Part shown: positions 34,210 to 42,893 of the stretch, in pieces
How positions within the stretch are numbered: position 1 is the stretch's first letter
Layout: each line of letters begins with the position of its first letter
Assembly (NCBI GenBank): GCA_910587155.1
Contig: CAJULA010000009.1
Location: forward strand, 45,018-109,017
Source of the DNA: an uncultured Lachnospiraceae bacterium
Lineage (GTDB): Bacteria; Bacillota; Clostridia; Lachnospirales; Lachnospiraceae
Direction: 5' to 3'
Length of the DNA: 64,000 nt
The notes under the pieces: generated by a model
What the model was told of the DNA's origin: nothing
The model's input: only the letters and a program-made list of their open reading frames with translations
The model's database searches: none
Program-made: the position numbers and the translations under genes

Positions 34210-34282
34210 CAGGAAAGACAGATTTTATACATTGCAGGGGCTGCTGCAAAACAAAAAGCCGAAATGAAAGGGGTTATAAGAC

Positions 34283-35890
34283 ATGAGCATAGATAAAAAT
34301 GCGGTAAAGAACGTAATAGAAGCCGGCAGAGCGGTTCTTGGCATTGAGTTTGGTTCCACCCGTATCAAAGCAGTGCTGATCGGGGAAGACAATGCGCCCA
34401 TTGCATCCGGCAGCTATGACTGGGAAAATGACTATGTGGATGGGATCTGGACTTACAGCCTGGATAAGATCCATAAGGGGCTGCAGGACTGCTACCAAAG
34501 CCTGCTGGAAGATGTCAGGGCACAGTACGGCACGGGAATCAGGAAGCTGGGTGCGATCGGTTTCAGTGCCATGATGCATGGCTATATGGCGTTTGATCAG
34601 GACGCTCAGCTGCTGGTGCCGTTCCGTACCTGGAGAAATACCATTACGGAGCAGGCATCGGAAGAACTGACAAAACTGTTTAACTATCATATTCCCCAGA
34701 GATGGAGTATTGCCCATCTGTATCAGGCAATTCTGAACAAAGAAGAGCATGTGAAGGATATCGCTTTCTTTACCACACTGGCAGGCTATATCCACTGGAA
34801 ACTGACCGGACGCAAAGTACTGGGTGTGGGAGAGGCGTCAGGGATGTTCCCCATTGATATCGCTACCGGACAGTTCAACAAGACGATGATTGCCAGCTTC
34901 GATGAAGTGACGGCTTCTTATGGATTTGACTGGAAACTGGCCGATATCATGCCGGGCGTTTTGAGCGCAGGTGAGGATGCGGGCGCACTGACGGCCGAAG
35001 GCGCGGCATTCCTTGATGTGAGTGGCGAACTGGAAGCGGATATTCCGCTGTGCCCGCCGGAAGGGGATGCGGGAACCGGTATGGCGGCGACCAACAGTGT
35101 GAAGGTACGGACCGGTAATGTCTCCGCAGGTACGAGCGTATTCGGTATGATCGTACTGGAAAAGGAACTTTCCAAAGTACATGAAGAGATTGATCTGGTG
35201 ACGACACCCAACGGCCATCTGGTGGCAATGGCGCACTGCAATAACTGTACCTCCGATCTGAATGCATGGGTTAATATTTTTAAGGAATTTGCAGAGAGTT
35301 TTGGCATTGACGTAGATATGAACAAACTGTTTGGGACCCTCTATCACAAAGCGCTGGAAGGTGATGCTGACTGTGGCGGCCTGCTGGCATACAACTATTT
35401 TTCCGGCGAACACATCGTGGGCATGGAAGAAGGGCGTCCCCTCTTTGTACGTACGCCTAACGCGAAGTTCAGTCTCGCCAATTTCATGCGTGTGAATCTG
35501 TTTGCCTCTCTGGGTGTTTTAAAGACGGGACTCGATATCCTGTTCAAGGAAGAAGGCGTACAGGTGGATGAGATTCTTGGCCATGGCGGTCTGTTCAAGA
35601 CAAAGGGTGTGGGACAGAGGATTCTGGCCGCTGCCATCAATACCCCTGTTTCTGTTATGGAGACTGCAGGAGAAGGCGGCGCATGGGGAATCGCACTGCT
35701 GGCATCCTATATGATTCACAAAGAAGCGGGTGAGGAACTGGATCAATTCCTTAACCGTGCCGTATTTGCAGGCGAAAAGGGAAGCCGGATCGAACCGGAC
35801 GCAAAGGATGTGGCAGGGTTTGACGCGTTTATCGAACGCTATACCAAAGGTCTGCCGATCGAACGCGCTGCCATTGACTATCTGAAATGA
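34283..35890 (+). CDS. araB: FGGY-family kinase, probable L-ribulokinase
   Basis: A 535-residue FGGY carbohydrate kinase. Motifs include ATP-binding LGIEFGSTRIKAVLIGED, IGFSAMMHGYMAFDQ, TLAGYIHWKLTG, GNVSAGTSVFGM, and the C-terminal ILGHGGLFKTKGVGQRILAA and ETAGEGGAWGIALLASY. Its nearest general look is the long xylulokinase-like subgroup of Lachnospiraceae, not classical AraB. The position between araA and araD makes phosphorylation of L-ribulose its probable job. Substrate specificity is inferred from context only. Confidence 0.85.
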   Translation: MSIDKNAVKNVIEAGRAVLGIEFGSTRIKAVLIGEDNAPIASGSYDWENDYVDGIWTYSLDKIHKGLQDCYQSLLEDVRAQYGTGIRKLGAIGFSAMMHGYMAFDQDAQLLVPFRTWRNTITEQASEELTKLFNYHIPQRWSIAHLYQAILNKEEHVKDIAFFTTLAGYIHWKLTGRKVLGVGEASGMFPIDIATGQFNKTMIASFDEVTASYGFDWKLADIMPGVLSAGEDAGALTAEGAAFLDVSGELEADIPLCPPEGDAGTGMAATNSVKVRTGNVSAGTSVFGMIVLEKELSKVHEEIDLVTTPNGHLVAMAHCNNCTSDLNAWVNIFKEFAESFGIDVDMNKLFGTLYHKALEGDADCGGLLAYNYFSGEHIVGMEEGRPLFVRTPNAKFSLANFMRVNLFASLGVLKTGLDILFKEEGVQVDEILGHGGLFKTKGVGQRILAAAINTPVSVMETAGEGGAWGIALLASYMIHKEAGEELDQFLNRAVFAGEKGSRIEPDAKDVAGFDAFIERYTKGLPIERAAIDYLK

Positions 35891-35919
35891 TGTAAACTGG
35901 GAAAGAGAGATGCTTCGAT

Positions 35920-36618
35920 ATGTTAGAAGAACTGAAAAAAGAGGTATATGAAGCCAATATGCTGCTTCCAAAGTATGGACTGGTTACTTTTACCTGGGGG
36001 AATGTAAGCGGGATAGACAGGGAAAAAGGACTTTTTGTGATCAAACCAAGCGGCGTGGATTATGACAAGCTGACATGGGAAGATATGGTTGTGGTAGATC
36101 TGGAAGGCAGGAAAGTGGAAGGTAAGTATAAACCTTCCTCCGATACGCCTACTCATGTGGAGATCTACAAAGGATTTCCGGAAGTGGGCGGCGTCGTACA
36201 CACACATTCCTCCTGGGCGACAAGCTGGGCACAGGCCGGCAGAGGGATTCCCTGCTATGGCACGACACATGCAGACTATATGTATGGGGAAATCCCTTGT
36301 GTGAGAAACCTGACAAAGGAAGAAATTGATGCGGGATATGAAGTCAATACAGGTGTGCTGATTGTCAACTACTTTAAAGAAAATGACATAGATGTTGTGG
36401 CAATGCCCGCCGTACTCTGTAAGAACCATGGTCCGTTTACCTGGGGCAAAGATGCGCATGAAGCGGTACACAATGCGGTAGTGCTGGATGAGGTTGCCAA
36501 GATGGCCGCCCGCTGTGAGATGATCAATCCGAAGAATAAGCCGGCTCCGCAGGAACTGCAGGATAAACACTACTTCCGCAAACATGGAGCCAATGCATAT
36601 TACGGACAGAATACGTGA
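35920..36618 (+). CDS. araD: L-ribulose-5-phosphate 4-epimerase
   Basis: A 232-residue class II aldolase-fold enzyme converting L-ribulose 5-phosphate to D-xylulose 5-phosphate. Seen are VTFTWGNVSGIDREKGLFVI, IKPSGVDYDKLTW, SSDTPTHVEIYKGFPEVGGV, the zinc-binding VHTHSSWATSWAQAGR (HTH), YGTTHADYMYGEIPC and CKNHGPFTWG. All expected metal histidines (in VHTHS and the later H) appear present. It follows the kinase gene by 29 bases and completes the arabinose pathway. Confidence 0.95.
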   Translation: MLEELKKEVYEANMLLPKYGLVTFTWGNVSGIDREKGLFVIKPSGVDYDKLTWEDMVVVDLEGRKVEGKYKPSSDTPTHVEIYKGFPEVGGVVHTHSSWATSWAQAGRGIPCYGTTHADYMYGEIPCVRNLTKEEIDAGYEVNTGVLIVNYFKENDIDVVAMPAVLCKNHGPFTWGKDAHEAVHNAVVLDEVAKMAARCEMINPKNKPAPQELQDKHYFRKHGANAYYGQNT

Positions 36619-36704
36619 TCGTGTGGCAGAGGGAATTTTTATTTCCCCACAGAGCTATGGACGAAAGCAGCGGATTATGCTACATTAAAAGAAGCAGAAA
36701 ATTT

Positions 36705-36732
36705 GTAACAGCTCAGTCTTCTGAGCTGTTAC
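36705..36732 (+). repeat. Perfect 12-bp-arm hairpin before the transketolase genes
   Basis: GTAACAGCTCAG and CTGAGCTGTTAC are exact inverted copies around a TCTT loop. No T-run follows, so it is not a standard terminator. It lies between araD and the split transketolase and may act in mRNA processing or partial attenuation. Confidence 0.6.
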
Positions 36733-36759
36733 GAAAATGATAGGATGGAGGACAAGGCT

Positions 36760-37599
36760 ATGAACAAACTGGAATTAGCGAAGATGGCTAATGAAGTTCG
36801 TAAGGGTATCGTGACAGCAGTGCATAGTGCGAAGGCAGGGCATCCGGGCGGATCCCTTTCCGCCGCTGATCTGTTTACGTATCTTTATTTTGAAGAGATG
36901 AACATTGATCCGAAAAATCCCAAAATGGAAGACAGAGACCGGTTTGTGCTTTCCAAAGGACATACGGCGCCGGGGCTGTATTCCGTGCTGGCACACAGAG
37001 GATATTTCCCGGTGGAAGATTTAAAGACACTGCGTAAGCTGGGTTCTTATCTGCAGGGGCATCCCTGTATGCAGGAGACCCCCGGGGTGGATATGTCCAG
37101 CGGATCTCTGGGACAGGGACTTTCCGCGGCGGCAGGAATGGCGCTGGCAGCCAAGCTGGATCAGAAGGATTACCGCGTATACTGCCTTTGCGGTGACGGA
37201 GAAATTCAGGAAGGCCAGATCTGGGAAGCGGCCATGTTTGCAGGCCACAGGAAACTTGACAATCTGGTGGTGATCGTGGACAATAACGGACTGCAGATTG
37301 ACGGTAAGATTGAGGATGTCTGCTCCCCGTATCCCATTGACAAAAAGTTTGAGGCGTTCAACTTCCATGTGATCAATATCAATGGCAACGATCTGGATGA
37401 GATTGCGGCTGCCATGAAGCAGGCAAGGGAAACCAAAGGACAGCCTACAGCCATTATCATGAAGACTGTGAAAGGGAAAGGCGTTTCCTTTATGGAAAAC
37501 AATGCGGGCTGGCACGGCAAGGCGCCCAGCGATGAGGAATATAAGACAGCGATGGCAGATCTTGACAAGATCGGAGAAGAACTGGGAGGTGCAAACTGA
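36760..37599 (+). CDS. Transketolase, N-terminal subunit
   Basis: A 279-residue thiamine-diphosphate-binding half of transketolase. It shows HSAKAGHPGGSLSAADLFTYL, RDRFVLSKGHTAPGLYSVLA, GSLGQGLSAAAGMALAAKL and the ThDP motif CLCGDGEIQEGQIWEAAM...NNGLQIDG. ATG 36760 is chosen for the GGAGG upstream. The transketolase is split: the pyrimidine-binding half is the next gene, overlapping by one base. It links xylulose 5-phosphate from arabinose to the pentose phosphate pathway. Confidence 0.93.
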   Translation: MNKLELAKMANEVRKGIVTAVHSAKAGHPGGSLSAADLFTYLYFEEMNIDPKNPKMEDRDRFVLSKGHTAPGLYSVLAHRGYFPVEDLKTLRKLGSYLQGHPCMQETPGVDMSSGSLGQGLSAAAGMALAAKLDQKDYRVYCLCGDGEIQEGQIWEAAMFAGHRKLDNLVVIVDNNGLQIDGKIEDVCSPYPIDKKFEAFNFHVININGNDLDEIAAAMKQARETKGQPTAIIMKTVKGKGVSFMENNAGWHGKAPSDEEYKTAMADLDKIGEELGGAN

Positions 37600-38543
37600 T
37601 GGCTGACGTGAAGAAGATTGCAACGAGAGAAAGTTACGGCAATGCGCTGGCTGAGTGCGGTGCCAAATATCCGAATCTGGTAGTTCTGGACGCAGATCTT
37701 GCAGGCGCTACCAAGACGGGAGTATTCCAGAAGGCATTTCCGGACCGCCATATCGACTGCGGTATCGCAGAATGTAATATGACCGGTATTGCGGCAGGAC
37801 TGGCCACCTGCGGAAAGATTCCCTTTATCAGTTCTTTTGCCATGTTTGCGGCAGGACGTAATTTTGAGCAGGTGAGAAATTCTATCGGTTATCCGCATTT
37901 GAATGTGAAGATCGGTGCGACCCATGCAGGGATTACCGTAGGAGAGGACGGCGCTACGCACCAGTGTAATGAGGATATTGCGCTGATGCGCACGATCCCG
38001 GGCATGACTGTGATCGTACCTTCTGATGATGTGGAAGCAAAAGCGGCCGTGGAAGCGGCAATCAATTTCGATGGCCCTGTATATCTGCGGTTTGGCCGCG
38101 CGGCAGTGCCGGTAATCAATGACGGCGCGGATTATAAGTTTGAGATTGGTAAAGGGACGCTGCTGCGAGAGGGAAAAGATGTGACGATCATTGCCACCGG
38201 CACCTGTGTCTGCGGCGCGCTGGAAGCGGCAGAGCAGCTGGCAGCTGACGGAATTGAGGCGGAAGTGATCAACATCCATACGATCAAGCCTCTGGATGAA
38301 GAACTGGTACTGGCTTCTGCAAAGAAAACCGGTAAAGTGGTGACAGCAGAAGAGCATTCTGTGATCGGCGGGCTGGGAAGCGCTGTCTGCGACCTGCTGA
38401 GCGAGAAATTGCCTACGAAAGTATGCAGAATCGGTATGTATGATGTATTCGGCGAGTCCGGTACTGCGGGCGGCCTGCTTGAGAAGTATGGTCTGGACGG
38501 CAAAGGGATTTGTGCGAAAGTAAAGGCATTTGTACAGGAGTAG
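37599..38543 (+). CDS. Transketolase, C-terminal subunit
   Basis: A 314-residue pyrimidine-binding and C-terminal half. Features are NLVVLDADLAGATKTGVFQK, CGIAECNMTGIAAGLATCGK, SFAMFAAGRNFEQVRNSIGY, GEDGATHQCNEDIALMRTIP and GPVYLRFGRAAVPVI. The TGATG junction with the N-terminal subunit implies coupled translation. Together they form one active heteromeric enzyme. The epimerase gene follows eight bases later. Confidence 0.93.
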   Translation: MADVKKIATRESYGNALAECGAKYPNLVVLDADLAGATKTGVFQKAFPDRHIDCGIAECNMTGIAAGLATCGKIPFISSFAMFAAGRNFEQVRNSIGYPHLNVKIGATHAGITVGEDGATHQCNEDIALMRTIPGMTVIVPSDDVEAKAAVEAAINFDGPVYLRFGRAAVPVINDGADYKFEIGKGTLLREGKDVTIIATGTCVCGALEAAEQLAADGIEAEVINIHTIKPLDEELVLASAKKTGKVVTAEEHSVIGGLGSAVCDLLSEKLPTKVCRIGMYDVFGESGTAGGLLEKYGLDGKGICAKVKAFVQE

Positions 38544-38550
38544 TTGGAGT

Positions 38551-39213
38551 ATGAACAGGGAGAGGATTATTTCACCATCAATTCTGGCTGCTGACTTTAA
38601 TATTCTGGGTGAGCAGATTCAGGAAGTTAAGAGATCCGGTGCAAAATATCTTCACATTGATGTTATGGACGGGATGTTTGTCCCGTCCATATCCTTTGGG
38701 ATGCCTGTGATCTCCTCAATCAGGAAACAGACCGATCTGTTCTTTGATGTCCATCTGATGATCATGGAGCCGATTCGGTATGTGGAAGAATTTGCGCGGA
38801 TCGGCGCGGATATGGTCACCTTCCATCTGGAAGCCGCCAGGGGATTGGTGGATGAGACAATAGAACGGATCCACAAAGCTGGCTGCAGGGCCGGGATATC
38901 CATAAAACCTGCCACTCCGGCGGAGGAGTTGCTTCCCTGGCTGGAAAAAGTGGAGATGATTTTGATTATGACAGTGGAGCCCGGCTTCGGGGGACAGAAA
39001 TATATTCCTTTCTCCACGGAAAAGATCAGACAGACAAGGCAGCTTCTTACGGCGCATGGACTTGACACCGATATCGAAGTGGATGGCGGTATTACGGCGG
39101 ACAACATAGGTGTTGTAACAGAGGCCGGTGCGAATGTAATCGTCGCGGGGAGTTCGGTCTTCGGAGGGAATATTGCGGAGAACGTGCGCCGACTGCTGGG
39201 GCAGCACCAGTAA
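38551..39213 (+). CDS. rpe: Ribulose-phosphate 3-epimerase
   Basis: A 220-residue TIM-barrel enzyme interconverting D-ribulose 5-phosphate and D-xylulose 5-phosphate. Seen are ISPSILAADFNILGEQIQEV, YLHIDVMDGMFVPSISFG, FDVHLMIMEPIRYVEEFA, HLEAARGL, MTVEPGFGGQKYIPFS and IEVDGGITADNI. Metal ligand histidines and both aspartates (HIDVMDG, VDGG) are present. ATG 38551 gives the normal N-terminus. It is cotranscribed with the transketolase genes. Confidence 0.93.
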   Translation: MNRERIISPSILAADFNILGEQIQEVKRSGAKYLHIDVMDGMFVPSISFGMPVISSIRKQTDLFFDVHLMIMEPIRYVEEFARIGADMVTFHLEAARGLVDETIERIHKAGCRAGISIKPATPAEELLPWLEKVEMILIMTVEPGFGGQKYIPFSTEKIRQTRQLLTAHGLDTDIEVDGGITADNIGVVTEAGANVIVAGSSVFGGNIAENVRRLLGQHQ

Positions 39214-39232
39214 AAAACAGAAAGGATCAGGT

Positions 39233-40156
39233 ATGAAATACAGAGTACTGTTAACCGGAAAAAGTAATTCCATCATTGACGACTTCTTTGAGCAGATGTA
39301 TGACTGCTTTGAAGCACTGACCACATCGGCCCGCCATGACGACATGCTCAGGCATATCAGATACTTTGAACCTGATATTTTTGTATATTGCCTTTACAAT
39401 GAGCCGAGGGAAAATTACAATCAGATCATCAGCATCAGATATAAATTTCAGGAGCAGCGCATCGCTTTTGTTGTGATCGGTTCGAAAGAAGATTGCGATG
39501 AGTTTGAACGGGTGGCAGTCAACACTGCCGACCTTGTACTTTACAAGCCACTTTCTGCAGACAGTGTGCAGAAGGAAATAGAGAAGTTAATGAAAAGAAG
39601 GAATCCGGGAGCGGCAGAAGAGGAGCCGGCCATATCTCCCTCTGCCATGGCCGGCTCTGCTTTGGGCGTTTCCCCATTCCCGCGCGGGGGAGAGGCGGAT
39701 GACGAGGATGCGTTCATGGAACGTGTGGCTGCTTTTGAGCGGATGGTAACTATGCAGACGCAGCCGCCCGAAGAGCCGCAGCCGCCAAAGCGCAGGCTTA
39801 TCCTGGTAGTCGATGACGATCCGCTTATGCTTAAGATGCTGAAGGAGCAGCTCCGGGAAGAATATGATGTGGCTACCGCCGTCAGCGGTAAGATAGCCCT
39901 TAAATATCTGGAGCGCAGGCGTCCCGATCTGATTCTTCTGGATTATCAGATGCCGGTGGAGAGCGGCGCGGAAATTCTGGAGAAGATACGGGCCAAGGAA
40001 GAGATCAGAGAGATACCAGTGGTGTTCCTGACGGGTGTGTCAGAGCGTGAAAAGATTCAGGAGGCGCTGGCGTTAAAACCGCAGGGCTATCTGCTCAAAC
40101 CGGTAGAACGGAGTAAACTGCTGGAAATTATCAAAAAGGTGACCGGTACAGACTGA
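39233..40156 (+). CDS. Response regulator with two receiver-like domains
   Basis: A 307-residue cytoplasmic protein. Residues 1-125 look like a degenerate receiver (YRVLLTGKSNSIIDDFFEQM, PDIFVYCLYNEP; no clear phosphoacceptor Asp). An acidic and proline-rich linker follows. Then comes a good receiver: LILVVDDDPLMLKMLKEQL, LILLDYQMPVESGAE (D near 245), VVFLTGVS and GYLLKPVE. No DNA-binding output domain is present. It precedes the hybrid kinase by 26 bases, so it is probably one of its phosphorelay partners. Confidence 0.82.
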   Translation: MKYRVLLTGKSNSIIDDFFEQMYDCFEALTTSARHDDMLRHIRYFEPDIFVYCLYNEPRENYNQIISIRYKFQEQRIAFVVIGSKEDCDEFERVAVNTADLVLYKPLSADSVQKEIEKLMKRRNPGAAEEEPAISPSAMAGSALGVSPFPRGGEADDEDAFMERVAAFERMVTMQTQPPEEPQPPKRRLILVVDDDPLMLKMLKEQLREEYDVATAVSGKIALKYLERRRPDLILLDYQMPVESGAEILEKIRAKEEIREIPVVFLTGVSEREKIQEALALKPQGYLLKPVERSKLLEIIKKVTGTD

Positions 40157-40182
40157 CTGATATTGTAAAAAGGATTGAGCGG

Positions 40183-42867
40183 ATGATGGAACGTATTGAC
40201 ACGCAATTACATTTGACGGATCTGATAGACCGAAGGACTTTGCAGCGGATACAGGATGCTTTTTCCGGTATGGCGGGTATCGCTGCCGTTACCACCGATG
40301 TCAACGGATGTCCGGTGACGGAAGGGTCGCGGTTTACGGATCTGTGTCTGTATACCAGAAGCTGCCCGGAGGGATGTGAGCGCTGTCAGATCAGCAATAA
40401 AAACGGCGGTGCGCTGGCGGTGAAAAGAGGAAAGGCAAGTATTTATTTCTGTCATGCGGGGCTGGTAAATTTCGCGGCGCCGATTATGGCCGGAGACAGG
40501 ATCGTAGGCTGCTTTGTAGGCGGCCAGGTTCTGACAGCGCCGCCTAATAAAAGGGAACTGAGGCGGGTAGCGGAAGAGATCGGCATGGATCCGGACAAAT
40601 ATCTGGAAGCGGCAGAACAGCTCCAGATCGTGGAACGCAGAAATATCGACAATGCCGCCAGATTTCTCTATACGATTGCCGATGTGCTGTCTGACATGGC
40701 GTATAATAATTTTGTGGTTTATCATGCCAATAAAGAACTGGAAAAGACCGCCAATATGAAATCCGATTTTCTGGCCAATATGAGCCATGAGATCAGGACT
40801 CCCATGAATGCGGTTATCGGCATGGCGGAAATGGCGCTGCGGGAAGACCTGCCTGCCACTGCCAGGGATTACATCCATCAGATCAAGGAAGCCGGGAAAT
40901 CACTGCTTACTATTATCAATGATATCCTGGATTTCTCCAAGATTGAGTCCGGAAAGATGGATATTAACCCGGTGGCCTATGAACCCATGTCCATGATCTA
41001 TGATGTGGCCAATATCATCATGACGAGACTGAAGGAAAAGGATGTGGAGCTGGTCCTGGATATTACGCCTGACTTGCCAACCAGGCTGGAGGGCGATAAT
41101 ATCAGGATCAAACAGGTACTTTTAAATCTTGCCAATAATGCCGCCAAATTTACTTCAAAGGGTGAGATCATTGTCAGTATTGATTATCAGAAAACGGCAA
41201 CAAAGCAGATGGAACTGAACATCTCGGTGGAAGATACCGGCATTGGCATTAAAAAAGAAGATATTGATAAACTCTTCCAGTCATTCCAACAGGTGGACAG
41301 CAAGCGGAACCGGAATATCGAGGGTACGGGACTGGGACTGGCCATTTCCAGACGGCTGCTTACCCTGATGAATGGGAATATTCATGTGGAAAGCGAATAT
41401 GAACATGGAAGCATCTTCTCGTTTCATCTGCCGCAGAAAATTGTGGACAGTACGCCCTGTATCAGGATCAAAGATGCGGATTCCCTGCTGGTGGCAGGCT
41501 GGATCAGCAATGAATATGTCAGAGCGCAGCTGCATACAGATATGGACAGACTGGGTGTGGTTTATCGGGAAATAAATACCGGACAGGAACTGGAAAGTCT
41601 TTTGGGAGATAAGAGACTGTTTCTGTTTGTGGAAAAGGCTGCCCTGACACCGTCGCTGGAGGAATATGTCGGGAAACACCCGGAGATTACCGCTGTTCTT
41701 TTATTGGAATTTGATGATACCGTACATTATGATATGCCAGGCTTCCTGCTATTGAAAAAACCTCTTTTCACCTTTAATATTGCCATGATACTGAATGGGG
41801 AGGAGCCGGACTGCTGCAACGAGAGCGGAGAGCAGGAGTTTGACTTTGTGGCACCGGCGGCGCAGGTTCTCATCGTGGATGACAATGCTGTGAATCTGAC
41901 AGTAGCGGAAGGGCTTCTGGAGCCGCTGCGGATGAAAATAGATACGGCATCCAGCGGCAAGACGGCGATTGACAAGATAAGCAAACGCCATTATGATATT
42001 GTACTTATGGATCATATGATGCCGGAGCTGGACGGGGTGGAGACCACACATCTGATCCGCCGGTTTCATCCGGAATATAATGATGTGCCCATCATCGCAC
42101 TGACAGCCAATGCGGTGGAAGGGACAAAGGAAATGTTCTGTCAGGAAGGCATGAATGATTTTGTGCCCAAACCGATCGAACTACGGATGCTGATCGCAAA
42201 GATCAGACAGTGGCTTCCCGTTGAAAAGATTCAGAAAATATACAGGCAGGAACCAACGGAGAAAGCAGAGAGAAAAGAGAAAATTGCCATAGGGGATCTG
42301 GATGTGGACTATGCGCTGAAATTTCTCGGAAGTGAAACTCTGTTCCGTACGGTTTTAAAGGCATATTATCATTCCATCGAAAAAAAAGCCAGTCTGATCA
42401 GGGAATTGGAAGAACAGGAGGAATGGCCGGGGTATACGATAGAGGTTCATGCGCTGAAAAGTTCTTCCAAACAGATTGGGGCCATGGCGCTCTCAGAGAT
42501 GGCGGCCGCCCTGGAAATGGCGGGCAATGCCAGAAACTCTGACTATATACACAGGCACACGCAGGAACTGCTGCGCCTGTATACATCCTATCTGCCCGTA
42601 TTGGCGCCGTTTTGTGAAGAGGAAGTAAAAACGGAAGAGAAAGAGGATATCTCTTATGAGGAGCTGTTGTCATGCTTTATGGATATGCGGCAGGCCATGG
42701 ATGACCTGGATATGGACGCCATGGAAGGCATTGTAAAGAGGATGAACGGATATGCCTATGAGGACTGGCAGCAGGAACAGTTTACCCATCTGAAGGATGC
42801 GGTGGATGCCATGGATGTGGATGTGTGTGAGAGTATTCTGCAAAGCTGGGAACAGAGATTGATTTAA
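40183..42867 (+). CDS. PocR-domain hybrid histidine kinase with receiver and HPt
   Basis: An 894-residue soluble kinase with no membrane helix seen. The PocR sensory domain (about 10-180) has cysteines in RSCPEGCERC and YFCHAGL that may bind metal or cofactor. The HisKA box SHEIRTPMNAVIG has its histidine near 202. The HATPase shows LLNLANNAAKFT, DTGIGIKKED and GTGLGLAISRRL. A degenerate receiver (430-540) and then a good one follow: VLIVDDNAVNLTVAEGL, HYDIVLMDHMMPELDG. An HPt-like EVHALKSSSKQIGAMALSEM lies near 760. PocR domains often sense small metabolites. It follows the response regulator and lies next to pentose genes, so it may sense sugar metabolism. Confidence 0.9.
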   Translation: MMERIDTQLHLTDLIDRRTLQRIQDAFSGMAGIAAVTTDVNGCPVTEGSRFTDLCLYTRSCPEGCERCQISNKNGGALAVKRGKASIYFCHAGLVNFAAPIMAGDRIVGCFVGGQVLTAPPNKRELRRVAEEIGMDPDKYLEAAEQLQIVERRNIDNAARFLYTIADVLSDMAYNNFVVYHANKELEKTANMKSDFLANMSHEIRTPMNAVIGMAEMALREDLPATARDYIHQIKEAGKSLLTIINDILDFSKIESGKMDINPVAYEPMSMIYDVANIIMTRLKEKDVELVLDITPDLPTRLEGDNIRIKQVLLNLANNAAKFTSKGEIIVSIDYQKTATKQMELNISVEDTGIGIKKEDIDKLFQSFQQVDSKRNRNIEGTGLGLAISRRLLTLMNGNIHVESEYEHGSIFSFHLPQKIVDSTPCIRIKDADSLLVAGWISNEYVRAQLHTDMDRLGVVYREINTGQELESLLGDKRLFLFVEKAALTPSLEEYVGKHPEITAVLLLEFDDTVHYDMPGFLLLKKPLFTFNIAMILNGEEPDCCNESGEQEFDFVAPAAQVLIVDDNAVNLTVAEGLLEPLRMKIDTASSGKTAIDKISKRHYDIVLMDHMMPELDGVETTHLIRRFHPEYNDVPIIALTANAVEGTKEMFCQEGMNDFVPKPIELRMLIAKIRQWLPVEKIQKIYRQEPTEKAERKEKIAIGDLDVDYALKFLGSETLFRTVLKAYYHSIEKKASLIRELEEQEEWPGYTIEVHALKSSSKQIGAMALSEMAAALEMAGNARNSDYIHRHTQELLRLYTSYLPVLAPFCEEEVKTEEKEDISYEELLSCFMDMRQAMDDLDMDAMEGIVKRMNGYAYEDWQQEQFTHLKDAVDAMDVDVCESILQSWEQRLI

Positions 42868-42893
42868 ACTGGTAACAGGAAAGGAAAGTTTTG

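Noticed and set aside
36640..36760. Possible riboswitch before the transketolase genes
   Set aside because: Only one simple hairpin is visible, and no thiamine or other riboswitch core motif was found.
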